Shown: positions 38,201 to 51,441 of the stretch, one piece after another
Layout of the letters: each line of letters starts with the position of its first letter
Numbering within the stretch: position 1 is the first letter of the stretch
From: Mercurialis annua
Taxonomy: Eukaryota > Streptophyta > Magnoliopsida > Malpighiales > Euphorbiaceae
Assembly: GCF_937616625.2 (NCBI RefSeq)
Contig: NC_065571.1
Location: 48,717,651-48,781,650 of the forward strand
Reading direction: 5' to 3'
DNA length: 64,000 nt
Made by a program: the position numbers and the translations under genes
Notes under the pieces: generated by a model
Told to the model about the DNA's origin: nothing
The model's database searches: none
The model's input: only the letters and a program-made list of their open reading frames with translations

Positions 38201-39617
38201 TTAAGAAACACGATAAGAACGTGAATTAGGAACGCAATAAGAGTACCATAGGATCATAGCATTTAGACTATTGATCCTATTGGTTAACTAAAGACAAGAA
38301 GTCAAAGAAAGTAACGAAGAAGTATACCTACGATATGGACAGAAGTAGAAATTAACAAGTTGGAAATGAATACACAGTGTACATTGAACAAATCAGGAGT
38401 AGAACTCCAACGCGGTGACAATTGTTGTTCCATTAGTATGAAGATCATATGCATAACAGCTATGCTTAAACCAAGAAGGTTCACAAAGAGATTAAATATC
38501 TCTTTCTTATAGGATATTAAGCAGTAATGTGCAAGTGTCTGTGGTATAAAGAAACATCATATAAGACTAACAATCTTTAAAAGATGTTAGCAATGATCGT
38601 AACGTAGAATAGAGGACGGGATAACAAAGAAGTTATCCAAGAATGTAACGAGTGAAAGATGAAACATATTAATGTAAAGTAAGAAGAGATAAGAAATTTC
38701 AACGTTTAGTGCATCTCATTTAGGGACAAGGAAGTAAGTCAACAAGGATATGACAAAGGAAGCAGTACATAAGATACAAAAACATAAAGAAGAAGATCGA
38801 GTAAGTCCCTGCAGGGAAAGCAAAGACATTATAAGGATGCATCGTGAGAAACATCTCATTGATAACCATTGATAACTACGATAGCAAAGGATGAAATTGC
38901 ATAAGGTAAGCATATAAGACCTACGGGGAAGATGGATAATGAGATTAAGTTCCCAACCCCAATTAAATGATGGTAAGAGTAATGCGAAAGAGACTACGTA
39001 AGGGTGAAGTACAAGTCATTTGAGTGTTTACATCACTCAACAAGGAACGATGATAGGATGAGATATATTGGACAAATGTAAGGAGTTAAGAACGAAGAGT
39101 CGTAAATGCAAATTAATGAGTTGTCTACATCAGTCAGTGACAAATAAGAAATGCGAGCGAATGGGTTGTCTGCATCAGTCGATAACGAATGAAGAAATTG
39201 AGTGACGAGTATTATCACCTTTAGTGAAAAGACATCATTAAGACAAACTATCATTGGACTTCAGTCATAAACTGAAAGTTCAATTACAAGGACAAGAGCC
39301 TATAATATTGTAAGTTAAACAAAGACCAGATGAAAGAGTCATGTATATAAGATCAAAGCGAAGAGATTAAAGATGAGGGATCACGAGGCATCAAAACACA
39401 CCTGACATCACGATAAAAGAAGGTAGTAACATGAAGATCGTCAATGACGTTACGGTACAAGAAGCAGATAGCTGGAATGATAATTCCACGCACTAATAAG
39501 CGTTGTGAAATGAACACAGTATACCTATTATGAAGAGAGTTCAAGATGTTAAAGGTTTAAGATAAGTTAAGAAAGTGTATGAAAATTCGAGGACGAATTT
39601 TTATAAGGGGGGAAGAA
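35278..39617 (+). other. Internal region of the LTR element, non-coding
   Basis: 4340 bp, purine-rich on the + strand. It starts with the primer-binding site and ends with the polypurine tract. I find no gag, protease, reverse transcriptase, RNase H or integrase motif in any readable frame. Some pieces (for example EEELSDESDIEEYW near 37365) read as coding-like but stop quickly. It fits a large retrotransposon derivative moved by proteins supplied in trans. Confidence 0.75.
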
Positions 39618-42248
39618 TGTAATACCCCAAAATAATTAAGTATCTAATTGGACCACGTGTCCAGTGTTGCATCGCCGGAGTAGCGATATCAGAAGGATTT
39701 CCGAGAAATTAAGATAATAAGTGTTAGTAGGTCGGTTTTGCAAAAGATTATGGCGAAGAATTTAATAAGGTATTTCAATTCTAAAGTCAGAATTGGAATT
39801 GTAAGGAAAAATGTCAAGAAAGACCCAAAATAAAGAATAGGGACCAAAGTGGTAATTTAGCCACTTTGAGACAAATATGGAAATTATCTCGCCAAAGTCC
39901 GTGAAATGTGTTACAAGATATATGGTAAAAGTTTCGGGTCAATCGGAGACCTTTTAAAATTTGGACGCGGATGCGTTTTGGGCTAAATTGTCACTTTTGA
40001 GAAGTTTAAGGGCTAAAGTGTAAATTAGCCAATTAAGTCTCGAGAATAGTAATTAAAAGATTTTGACGGAAAATAATAATATCGAGTTAGTATTATTTAT
40101 ATGAATATAAATAATACGTGAGCAATCGAGTTAAAATAATAATTTAACCATTTGGTTAATTATTGAAGTTTAAAAGAGAAATGGTTTAAATTAAAGAAAT
40201 GAAGGATCAAAATGGACAGTTAACCAAGATATATAAGTAACTTTCCTTAAGAATAAGGAAAGAAGAAATGATCAGAAGGTGATGGAAACAGACGAAGGGA
40301 ATTTGACGATCGTCGTCAGTCCGCCGCCGTTTCGCCGTTTCTCGTCCAAATCGCGAGTTCTTTATATCGATTCGTTCAGAATTCGATTCTCTATCATCGC
40401 TAAGCTTCAAATCAAGGTAAGCTTGACGTTTTTATTATGAGAATTGATAAATAAGGGTTATTTCGTTTTAACGAATTAAACGAATCGTAATCGCGTTTCT
40501 ATTGGCGTTTTTGATGATATTTGAAGTGGTTATTAATGGGAATCATGTTAGAATCGACTTTGGACGTTTAAGCACGTCGGAAATGGCCCGGGGAATGAAC
40601 CCCGGGGCTGCACATCGGCAGCCATTTGCTGCACGAACGTGCAGTACACGTTTGTGTAGCATACTGCACGAACGTGCAGTACACGTTCGTGTAGCAGACT
40701 GCACGAACGTGTAGCACACGTTCGTGTAGTACACTACACGAACGTGGAGCACACGTTCACGAACGTGCAGTACACTGCTGCACGAACGTGCAGCCCTTCG
40801 CCGAGTGAGGAATCCTGATTTGGGCTTTCTGGGCCCTGACGCGACGCAGAAACTCGATTTCAAACAATTTCAAGTCGTGTAATCAATCGTGATTCGATTG
40901 AATATCAAAACGTAAACTAGGACGTTTAAAAGAAAAGTGTGATTAAGAGATTATCAAAGTTAAGAGTCGTATTTGAAATACGATTGTGTTAACCTAAGTT
41001 TATAACTTAGGAGTTTGAATACTAAATCAACGTTTATGAATTAAACGTATAGGTAACTCGATTAAGTAACTGACGTACCGACAAGCTATCAAGCCAGTTA
41101 GCGGGAGTAGATATGTGATTGGACAACGCATGGAGCTTACGCTTGCGGGATTATAATAATACAGTTTTGGATAGCGGTCACTGTGAGTGGCAAATTTACT
41201 TTCGTGTATTATATATATAAAGTTATTTGCATAGATATATATATACTGTTTATACGCATCGCATGTTATATAAATGACTGAAAGGTTATATGCTTTCTTA
41301 ATTTCTATATACGAGAACTAGTATGCGATCCGAAGAAACTAGCTACCTATTGGGTGTCAATAGGCTGTGTGATCACCAGTATCGAGTCAGTCTAGTATGT
41401 TTGCATTGAGAAATGACTTGATACAGCTGGGAGCTGTTGATGAATATGATATTTACGATTGGGTTATGATTTCGATACGCAGAGTGAACTCGGCTACGGT
41501 GTAGCCTGGAAGTCCCCGTATCTAGTGGCTGGGCCACCAGCGAGTTGGACTCGCAATTGATATTTACGATTGAGTTGAATGATATATGATTATTCGAGAG
41601 ATGTGTCGCATGCTAGGATATTAGTTTCGTACGGATCAAATACATGTTTATATGTTTTATAATATAATTTTCTTAAGATGCGATGTTATATTTTTATAAT
41701 ACTGTTAGTAAATGTCAACTCACTCAGTATTTTCCCAAATACTGACCCCTCACCATTGTTGTTTTCAGGTTATCGGAGTCGGATCAGACAGACCATCTCC
41801 TTTGTGTCGGCAGCCTTTTGGCCTACACAAAGTACGGGTTTTTATAGAGCTGCAGTAGTCAGTAGGTGTCAGTATAAGGTGTATGATTCAATTTCAAACG
41901 GTATTTGAAAAATAAACTCTGATATAGTTTTATAAATAAGTTGTTTATAAAGATGGCGTTTTATCCGTTTGAATTGTGTACCAATTGCCTTAAGAGGAAT
42001 TGGTTATGTTTGTGATCAGAAACAGGGCGGTGCTGGATATGAGATATCGCTCGGTAAGACCCTGGTTTCTAAGAATTTGTTCGCGAATGTTTTCAGAAAA
42101 GAAATACGATGTTTTAATAAATGTATTATATATAGTAATATGTTTTAATCGCGAAAAATTTATAATGGTTTTAGGCTTGCTACGGGTTTCGGAGCAACCA
42201 CTCCCATTCCCTAGCGCCGGTCTCGGCTCAATAATTTGGGTCGTGACA
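39618..42248 (+). repeat. Right LTR
   Basis: 2631 bp, nearly identical to the left LTR. Differences I saw: four single-base changes and the longer dyad block at 40629-40793. Confidence 0.93.
40629..40793 (+). repeat. CTGCACGAACGTGCAG dyad block in the right LTR (165 bp)
   Basis: Same repeat type as 33714-33822 but with about 56 bp of extra, slightly diverged units (GTAGCACACGTTCGTG, ACTACACGAACGTG). The flanks on both sides are identical to the left LTR. Confidence 0.9.
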
Positions 42249-42792
42249 GTATGATAAACCTTGGACATGCAGTGTTCATTAACCTTTTAAACCCCATCCC
42301 CTCAACAAACCTAAATGGCAGTTCATCAACAATGACCATGTAACATAAAGCATCCCTAACAGCATCTTGATTAAATTTCCAGGCTCCCACCATAACATTT
42401 TCATTAACAGCATTCAAAGGACTAGAAACAGGAATCATTGTTAACAAAGTTTGCCTAGTTTGTTTACTATGTGGGTTTTTAAGGCAGGCAAGCATATGTG
42501 CTCTCAAAGTAGAGGTCCCATTCAGTTTAGAGTGACAATTATAGACTCTAGCACAATACAAACATTTAGCATTTAGGACTCTACCATTTTCATCACAGAC
42601 CCTTTCAAAATGATCCCAGACAGGAGACCTACTTGTCATTTGCCTCCTCTTTCTTGTTTGGGGAATTCCCTTTGCAACAGGCACAGGTTGAGGGACAGTT
42701 GTGTCCTCAACCATCAACGACGCAGCTGCACCAGCAAGAGCAGGACTGGGAGCAACATTGCTCTCAGTCCCAACTTCAAGAACCGTGGGCAT
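42249..42792 (-). pseudogene. hAT transposase, N-terminal part with BED zinc finger
   Basis: The ATG at 42792-42790 directly follows a CTTTGCAG acceptor. The product has a basic stretch (TRKRRQ) and a BED-type zinc finger (VWDHFERV, then CLYC, then HMLAC), a DNA-binding module of hAT transposases. The reading frame runs into the right LTR at 42248 and resumes, after the 5-bp duplication, at 32697 in the C-terminal part. It is cut by the retrotransposon. Confidence 0.88.
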
Positions 42793-44238
42793 CTGCAAAG
42801 AGCAAGAAAACACAGTTAGTGTGTAAAATGATAGAGTTATACACAACATTTGAAACTTAAAAAAAAAAACAAATTAAAGCTTACCGTTGAATCTGTTGCC
42901 ATTAACAGGATGCAAATCAACAAGAAATGGAACAAATTACAGAGACAGAGCTTTTGGGTCCAACAGAAAAAAAGGGATCAATTTTTGCTTCCACCAAAAA
43001 GTATGCAATCAGACAATGGATTTCCAATTCCTCCAGAAAGAAACAGATACACGCTTCCACCACTTGTTTTCTCAAAAAATCAGAAAAGAAAATTTAATCA
43101 GAAACTATCAAATAGAGAAGTGTGAATCAGAAAAGAAATTTGAAACTTAAAAAATCAAACGCTTACCTTTTATAATCTGAAGTCAAATGAATCGTTACTC
43201 AATGTTAGATCCATGAGAAACAGATCAAACACCAAACAGGCCAACATACAAGAAGCAGAAAGAATAAATTAGTTACAAGACAACCCAGAAGTCTTCACAC
43301 ACATTAAATACATGAACAATCACAGTTACAACCCAGAGAATAAAACACTCACCGATTAGTCTGATGTTCATAAAAGAAAGGAATCGCCGGTAAAAAGATA
43401 GATCCATGTTCCATTACCACGAAATATGTCAAGAAGAATAAAAAAAACAGTAAGAAGGAGGAACTTAACCGAAACTGGAATGAAAAAATGGTAAAACACT
43501 CACCGATGATGTTATACACATAAACTTCAGTTTTTATTAACTGGGTGTTAATAAAAAATGGATGCATGTTCCTTTAAGGGAGATCAAAGGTTTCTGGATA
43601 TGAACTTTAACATCAATCAAGAACTAAAAATGGTGGAATCTTTCTGAATAGAACCCCGAAACAATAGATTAATAGAAGTTTAGAGGAAAAACCATTGTTG
43701 ATCACATAGTAAGTGTATTTGAAAGGGTCGTGTCATGAAAATCGAAGAGAAGAAGAGAATGGAGTCTGGAATTTTCAGAGAGAAAAGAAGAGTCTCGAAG
43801 AAGAAGAGAGAAGGGAGGCGGTCAGGAAATGAAATTAGATTTAGGGTTTTTTCTTAACACGCGTATAAATACCCTACATAAAACGCAGCGGATTATGTAG
43901 GGTATCAGAGAGCTTCACACGTACTGGCAGCTCTCCCACGTGCAGCGCTCCCACTCTCAAAACGACGCCGTTCTGCTGGATCGGTTTTTCGGTTAAATCG
44001 GTTGTCTTCTACCCAAAACCAAATCAATTATCAAAAACCGAAAATTTAACCCATATCAAACCAAACGGTGCCGTTTTTTCATTTAATACCGAATTGAAAT
44101 CAAAATTTCGGTTTAATTCGATTTAATTTTTGGTTTAATTCGATTTATGCACACCCCTATTACTAACATTGCCAAGTTTCAAAGTTTATGTTGTAATTAC
44201 AAATTAGGGTAAAGTTCGTGTATGCATTTACAATTAAC

Positions 44239-44513
44239 TATTTTCTCAATTCAATCACGTTCTTTAAAACTTTTTATAAAAATACACCAATTTTCATTTT
44301 TTTTTCAAATTCATACACGATGCTGACGTGTTATTCATCCATTGGTTAAAAATGACTTACACCTCAGTAAATTACACTCATGAATGAGTGTCACATCAGA
44401 ACCATGTATGAATTTAGGAAAAATATGAAAGTTAGTGTATTTTTATGAAAAGTTTTAAAAACGTGATTAAATTGAGAAAACGTATAACGTTGGTGAATAT
44501 TTATGACATTACC
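44239..44513. mobile_element. Foldback MITE, left-truncated relative of 16373-16669
   Basis: The inverted arms contain TTCTCAATTCAATCACG and its reverse complement, with CACCAACGTTATACG at the right end as in the 16373-16669 element. The left terminus is missing where it meets MITE copy 2. Confidence 0.6.
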
Positions 44514-46434
44514 CTTATAAATATTATTATTTGTCTTTTAAATAATTATTATATCATACTTAACTTTTTATTCCAATTAAGTTAATTGATTGTTATTTAT
44601 ACTAAATAGAATTATATCTTTAACGGTCAAATAAAATATTTCAATTTTAAATCAATAAATTACTTAAATTAATTTTATTACTTTGTTGTTCCGATAGAAT
44701 TATATCTTTAATAATAAAAAATAATTATTTTCTTTACTAAAATACAAGTTTAAAATTCTAAGATCAACCAAAAGGGATGAATTGGTGGAAATAAAATCTT
44801 AATCTAGGTTAACCGATAAATTATTAAATTTAATTTAGGAGTTACAAGAAAGAACAAATTTATAGTAGCTTAGCTAAAACACAAGTATGTTGTAACGCCC
44901 ACGTTTAAATTGCATATACGTGCATACAAATACTCTATTTATTTGTTATGGTTATAAGAGTAAAATTAAAATTATTATCATGATAAATGGGATAATATGA
45001 CTTACTTGAGCTAAAAATATTGATGATTGAACTAAGAGCATCTATCATATAAATCTGATATGCTAATATCAAGATTGTTAAACAACTAAAAGCCATATAT
45101 TAAGAAAACAACTAAAAATCACATCAGCGCTCTAAATTTTATATATAATATCAAAATAAACAATTATAAACTAAATAAAAGTATTAAAAGAAAAAAACAT
45201 AGAGTGTTTATCCCATGTAACCGTTGCGCCACGTCATTTTTACATCAAGCCAATGAGCATTTGCGATAGAGAATCTTTTAATTATTACTTATTAATTTTA
45301 TCATTCAATTTTCCACATGGCTAACGCATAATTGGTTTGTTGCACGAATGACATGGCGCAACGGTTGTGTGCAATAATTTTTCAAAAACATATCATATGT
45401 TTCAACCGTTATTGATTTTAATATGTGCAACTATCTTCACCATTCTAACATACGTTATATGCTTTTAAATCCTGCAACTGTTAGACTTTTGAGTAATTTG
45501 AAGGTTATTTGTTCTTCCCGATTTTAATTTAGAAGAGACAGTGGGAGAGAAGTATTTTTCGAAGTAAAAAAAAATTCAAAAAGGTGAATTAATTTTTTTT
45601 AAAGAGTTATTATTTTGGAGAAAGAACTAAAATATCCTAAAAGATATTGTACTTTAACAAATACATAATAGCCCTAAATATTACACTCACGCCAAAAAGG
45701 AGAAAAAAAATTACATTCTTTACGCTACAAATAAACTAATGACACTTCATTTCGCGTTAAAAAAATGCATCAGAACGCGTCATTCATCACATGCTTCAAA
45801 ACGTATCATTCATTATGCTAATAAAAAAGATGAAATTTTTAAAAATTAATTTTTATTTATATTTTAATTTTTAGGAGACACATCATGTCCTTTAATAAGC
45901 ACCTAGATTCTTAAAAGTTTAAAATTTAGAATGGCGTATTTTACTATTTTTAACCTACCGACAAACATTTTCATGCATATTGGGAATAAAATTCTCCAGT
46001 AGCATGTTCATAAATAGCTAGAATTTCAGAAGACGCCATTCCTTTTAGAAACAATGCTTTCCATGATTACACATCCCATTCACTCACTTCAACATGTAGA
46101 CAATTCGAAGTTCTGTTAGCTTGTATAAAATACAAAGCCGATCCTTGCCAACAGGAAACCCATTCTACAGCAACAAAATCTGGAAGCTCTATTGACTCGC
46201 AAACAATCGACTACAGCCAATACATGAATTACATAACTCGAACTATTTGGATGACAAGAACACTCGTTTTCATCATATACAATTCAAAGCCGTAACTTGT
46301 ACATAATGTACTCTACTTCCTCTCCAAATCAAGACATAGAGGGTCAAACATCAAAAACACTTCCTTTACTCTGCCTGCTGTTGCTCCATAACCACTCTTT
46401 ATGCCCGAGACAACATGCAAAAATTGCTAAGAGA
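44514..46434. other. AT-rich spacer and 3' UTR of PRMT5
   Basis: No gene seen. A short inverted repeat AACCGTTGCGCCACGTCATT / AATGACATGGCGCAACGGTT bounds 45218-45372 and may be a small TIR element. The last few hundred bases before 46435 should be the 3' untranslated region of PRMT5. Confidence 0.45.
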
Positions 46435-49400
46435 CTAAAGACCAACCCAATATGAACGTCCATTGCTGTTGTGTACTGCTGATGAGCTGGGGGATGTCAC
46501 ACACCACTCATACCAAACCTACATCACAATGAAACTCTTAGTTAGAAAATTGCAGTTTTAAGTTTTCTAGAGTTATCAGTGTTTGCATGGATTATGGATT
46601 CATGGTTTGAAAATGCATGATTTGAGTGCGTATCTTCCCTTACCATTTTATCCCATTCAAAAGTTCTTTTTAGTTGCAGTTCACATTTCAAATAGTAATT
46701 TACCTTCTGAGGACCGCAACAACGCCAAAAATGTACTTCTAAAGGAGAACCAGGTCGTATGCAAATCGGTGTCCTTAGTGGGAAAAATATTGCAAACCTA
46801 AGAACAAAAAGATTAAAAGGGGAATCAATAAAAAGGTCACATTAATGGAAGAGCGTCTTCGAATCAGCTGTACTGTTCAACCAATGACAGATGACAAGAT
46901 AAATGCTAATCAGAAAAGGAATAAACGAGTGCTTGTTTAAATGATGAATACTCAAACCTAGAAAATTAAGACTCAACAGAATCAATATTCAAACCTATAA
47001 GATTCATAACCAAGTCCTGACACAATTGAAATGTCATACCAGCTGAACATATTTGGTGTTGCTGTTGTTGGCTCAATACCAAGATGTACGTCTTTATAAA
47101 GCTTTGCATCAAAATAGCCAGCAAATCCTACAGCAGGAAAAAAAATTGAGCAAAGAGTGATTTCACTGCAGAAGACTTTGAGTCACTGGCCGACTTTAGA
47201 GCAAACTAAGAATCAGGTATTCATGTCCGGCAGTCAGGAGTCCAAATAATTGACAATGATAATTACTATCACAGAAAAATAAGCACCGTCTCATCAGTTC
47301 CGAAGTACAAATATTGCTAACAAATTATTGGCAGAAAAGGATTTAACGTAACAGTTTAAACTCCTAGGACTTTCATGACAGTACTACAAGCAAGGGGTGA
47401 ATTAAAGTGCTTTGGCATTTGCACAGAGACTAGAACATTTATATGTTCAACCCTCTCTATAATTAAAACCTGGCTTCCTAACAATTTTCGTACTCAGTAA
47501 ATAAGAAAAGCCGAATGACCCCCAGTCTTTCTTAGTTCATACCTACCATATTTCACACTACAATGACAACGCTGGCAACAAATGTATACCATTTACTCTC
47601 ACTAGTTTGTGCACTCTCTTTTCCATATCAACATCAACTGTCAAATTCACCTTGATTCTCCAGGAATGCATAAGCAGGCACTAACATGAGACTCATGACA
47701 TTGGCATTTTGTGTGTGCAAAAGTATGGAACGTTATATGTTAACTTTGATAAAATAAGAGAAGGAAGACAGGAATGGCAAATTAAAAAGATGAATTGCCT
47801 TTCTGAGAAAAGCTGACTTCCATATTCCCACTTTTGAATTTCATTTCAAAAATATTGAAGTTTCAATATTGTTATCGAAATTCGAAAGTGCCAAGTCATA
47901 AAAATCAAAAGGAGCCAAAGTCTTTGCATATTAATTATTGAAAAACAAAAACAAGATTTGGCCACAACATACCATGCACCATGGCTGAGCCAGTGTCATT
48001 TGTTATCTCAAACTGCAGCTTTTTGTAGCGTTGATTGCTTTTGTTAGGAGTGTAATTTGGATGAGTAAATGTAAAGACCTATGCAGGTAAAGATGAAATG
48101 AGTCTACAACCAACAGATCCAGGATTTTGTGAACTCAAGATTGATGCATAGAAAATAAAGGTTGAGAAGTTAATTGAAGACGATCATAGGTCAGTGTTAA
48201 CAATCTAGATAACTTACAGGTTGAGAAGGAGCAAGCGTTGCCACATTATGCAGTTTGACAACATACGCAGTCTCAAAGTGCACAAGATCTTTGTGTGACT
48301 TAACCTGGAAGATAACCACAAACCATAAAATCAAATGTTTCGAAGAAAAAAGTGAGGGCAAATGGACCAGTACAAGGGACGCACATCATTATACAGTTTT
48401 GAAGCTGTCACAGGTTGGATAAAACTTGTGTACCTGCACAAGAAGAATCATACTGTAAAACCCCTTTAAACTTCAAAAGAAATCATCCAAGTGCCAGTTT
48501 TATTTATGAACTCTCAACATATGTATAACCACCAATCCATCAAATTTAAGAAAATAAATGTTTTCTTGAAAGAGTTAGCTAGTACTGGATTGCATACATC
48601 TCGCTAGAGAGTATCGAGTTACCTTCTGGAACTATGACTATTGGATGCGGGAGTAGTTAACTTATTCTAATTTTCCACTATTGCTTTTTCTCCCATGACC
48701 GCCACTATTCATTTCTCTAAATCTATACACAGACACTTAGCAAGCAACTTTTCTTCACCTTTAGAACCCTCTCTTACCCTTTTTTTCTCTAAACTGAACC
48801 CCTTCACTAAAATCTTAAGGAGTTAATATTGTTCTAATTTCTTTAGTTTCGTGGCAGTTGCTATATATGTAATGTTCCAAATGCAAACCCATCGTCTTTT
48901 CTTTCAAGCATTTTCAAGTTAACTCCCAATTCTTCATATTTGTCCACAAAGGATTGAATAGTTTAAAATTCATAGAATAAAGAGAAATATCCATACGATG
49001 ATGGTATTGAGATTCCATCCTCTTTCAAAAATCTTTGGGCACCATCAAGGCATTCAGGTGAGAGCTCATTGTCACCAAATGAGCCAAGCAATTCACTAAC
49101 CTAAAGAACAATAAAACAAAGATGAAAAAAATGAGCAAATACAGGCGTCAGAAATACATCAAACTAAAATACTTTAAAAATACAAACCAATATATCAGCT
49201 TTCTCAGGAGCATCCCAGTAACGCATATCACAAGAAATTATGGTAACCAAGTCTTCCCACCCCTCCAGCTTAACCAAACTCTGTTGCAACAAATAACTTT
49301 CCACTTATTAGAACCATAAAAGTTTAACAATGAAAGGCTCTTGAACCAAAATCATAATACATTGTAAATTGCCAAGCACAAAACAATTTATTTCTTGACG

Positions 49401-51405
49401 AAGTCTTCACAATTTCATAAGAGGCACAAAATGCAAGTCATTTTATTTTTTTTACCACAATTCTGCACATCAGTTCAAAAAAGATTCCTACATTCTGGCA
49501 CATTACTTTCAATACTAGCAACCTAAAAACTCACATGAAGTGTAACCACTGCATTTGGGTTCTTCTCCACTGCATACACTTTTAGCTTGTGCCCCGTTTC
49601 TTCGGCTGCCTAGAGAGACAACTAAAAGGAAAAATGAAAATATGGAATAAAATAATCATAAATTGTAAAATGGAGAAGTCATAGTATAAACCTGCACAGA
49701 TGCCCTAACAAGAGGTCCACGTCCAGCTCCTACTACCATCAGTACCTTACCACAATTACGTAGAAAAACATAGTAAACTTACACATTTTCAGCACATTAT
49801 TTATGAAACAATATACCTAGCCTGAAAACAAGGAGCTCAAAAAAAAATGGAAAAGAATTTAAGCTGGTAGCTTACAGTGGTAACGTTTTCTTCATTGGAG
49901 ACCCTATCCAGCAAAGCTTTACTTATTGCCCTTTGGTACTAGAAAAACACAAGCACTCAATTACCTATTCAGAAAACAAATACTTCATAAAAAATAGAAA
50001 GATAGAAGCAGAGAAACAAAGTGGGACTTTCCTGAAAAGATTAGAACTTGTTCCATTGGTATAAAATCAATCAAACCAAGCAAGGCTAGTTTTTCACACA
50101 TTCAGGCTTGGTTCAGTACCACAAAAACCTAGCTCGAACATAGTTCACTTATAGACTCCATACTTGATTTATTCACTTTAAATTGAAAAGAGAAACTGAA
50201 CCATATCATATCCCGAAAACTATGATTTTTCACATGATTAATTATAGTTTCAAGTAAACTTAATGGCTTCTTGGTTGGTATTTCTCTAAAATCGGAGAAA
50301 AATGATGTTTAAACAGAGGCTTAAACGGAGGTTTTCTTTTCCCTTTTCACATTTTCTATCTAAAAATTGCTATTGTTCCCAACTCCAATGACCCATTCCA
50401 GTCACAAGATCATAATGAAAATCTCACAAAAGTTTTTACATAAAATAAATCTCAACCATGCATTGGTAACTGTCATGTGGTAGTATATGACAGCTTATTG
50501 ACAACTAACTTTGATACATTTAATCAAAACATGAGTACAAATTTGAAAAATCAATTGGAGAACAAAAAGGAACTGCTGGAAGTTATTTGTAGAGCAGACT
50601 ACTTGAATTGCACACAAGCAATAGGTACATGAAACCAAAACATGGATACACACAATGCTTAACATTCACTGGCCATTCTGATGAAGTTATGTCTTTAGAT
50701 AGATACCTGAATGTACTTCACCGAGTCTTTCTCAAATGTCTCATATGTTTGGGCTTCTAGATTATCCATGAGTGGCTGAATGAGAAAAGCAGAAAATTTA
50801 GTGATTGGCAACTCGACAACAGCGAGATAATTTGGCAGAAATGGACAGAATTACTACAATATCTCATATATAGCAGAGGTCTATGTTCAACAAATAAATA
50901 AGAAAAAAGTTCCCAATCAAGAGTTCTCATTAGAAAGTGCAGGGCACAAAACTTACTTGCAATGGAGACTGTAGAAAATCCCTGTATCCAAGCTGGCATA
51001 AGAGTTTACAGGATTAAAAACAAATAGTAGGAAAAACAAGGATAAAATAAAAATGAATCAATTTAAGCTAAACGTGCATGCTAATTTGTTGAGTCCAACA
51101 TGTTAAAGCAAAGTAGCAATCTATATGAAAGCCCTTAAAACTAAATAAGTGTATAAAGGACCGATCTCTCTAGGCTTGGAAAACACCATAATGCTGGTAG
51201 AGTTATGTATCATATTGTAGCCGCGGTAAACCTAAATATTAGCACTTGTCCGAGAGCACAATCACAACTATCTCTGGCAACCTAAGGAGTTCAAGGTTTG
51301 TTCTGAAGCCTTTTACATAATGATTTATCTGAATTCATTTCATGAGCATATTTGGCATAATTAAAAAAGTTGTGTTCATTTGAGTTTGCATGCATGCATG
51401 CATGC

Positions 51406-51441
<36 letters not shown>

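Larger units (their letters stand above)
32703..42248 (+). mobile_element. LTR retrotransposon without coding capacity (Tekay/Del-like derivative), 9546 bp
   Basis: LTRs at 32703-35277 (2575 bp) and 39618-42248 (2631 bp) begin TGTAATACCCC and end GGTCGTGACA. A 5-bp duplication GTATG flanks the element (32698-32702 and 42249-42253). The primer-binding site TGGTATCAGAGC follows the left LTR (about 35282), fitting initiator tRNA-Met, and a purine tract AAGGGGGGAAGAA precedes the right LTR. The last 30 internal bases have the AATTCGAGGACGAAT form common before the right LTR of plant Ty3/gypsy chromoviruses. Outside one repeat block I count about four substitutions between LTRs by eye, so insertion is recent. 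The 4.3-kb interior has no ORF above 111 codons on either strand. Confidence 0.92.
30344..44159 (-). mobile_element. hAT transposon, disrupted by an LTR retrotransposon
   Basis: The ends are perfect 12-bp inverted repeats TAGGGGTGTGCA / TGCACACCCCTA, flanked by an exact 8-bp duplication TTACTAAC (30336-30343 and 44160-44167), diagnostic of hAT elements. CGGTTCGGTT-type subterminal repeats follow both ends. Without the retrotransposon the element is about 4.27 kb. It carries a transposase gene on the minus strand with BED-finger and hAT-dimerisation segments, now in two pieces and lacking its core. Confidence 0.93.
30128..44238. mobile_element. Foldback MITE, copy 2, split by the hAT element
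   Basis: The left part (30128-30343) matches copy 1 up to the middle of its right arm, and the remainder resumes at 44168 and ends near 44238. The two parts join cleanly once the hAT element and its 8-bp duplication are removed, which dates this MITE as older than the hAT insertion. Confidence 0.85.
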
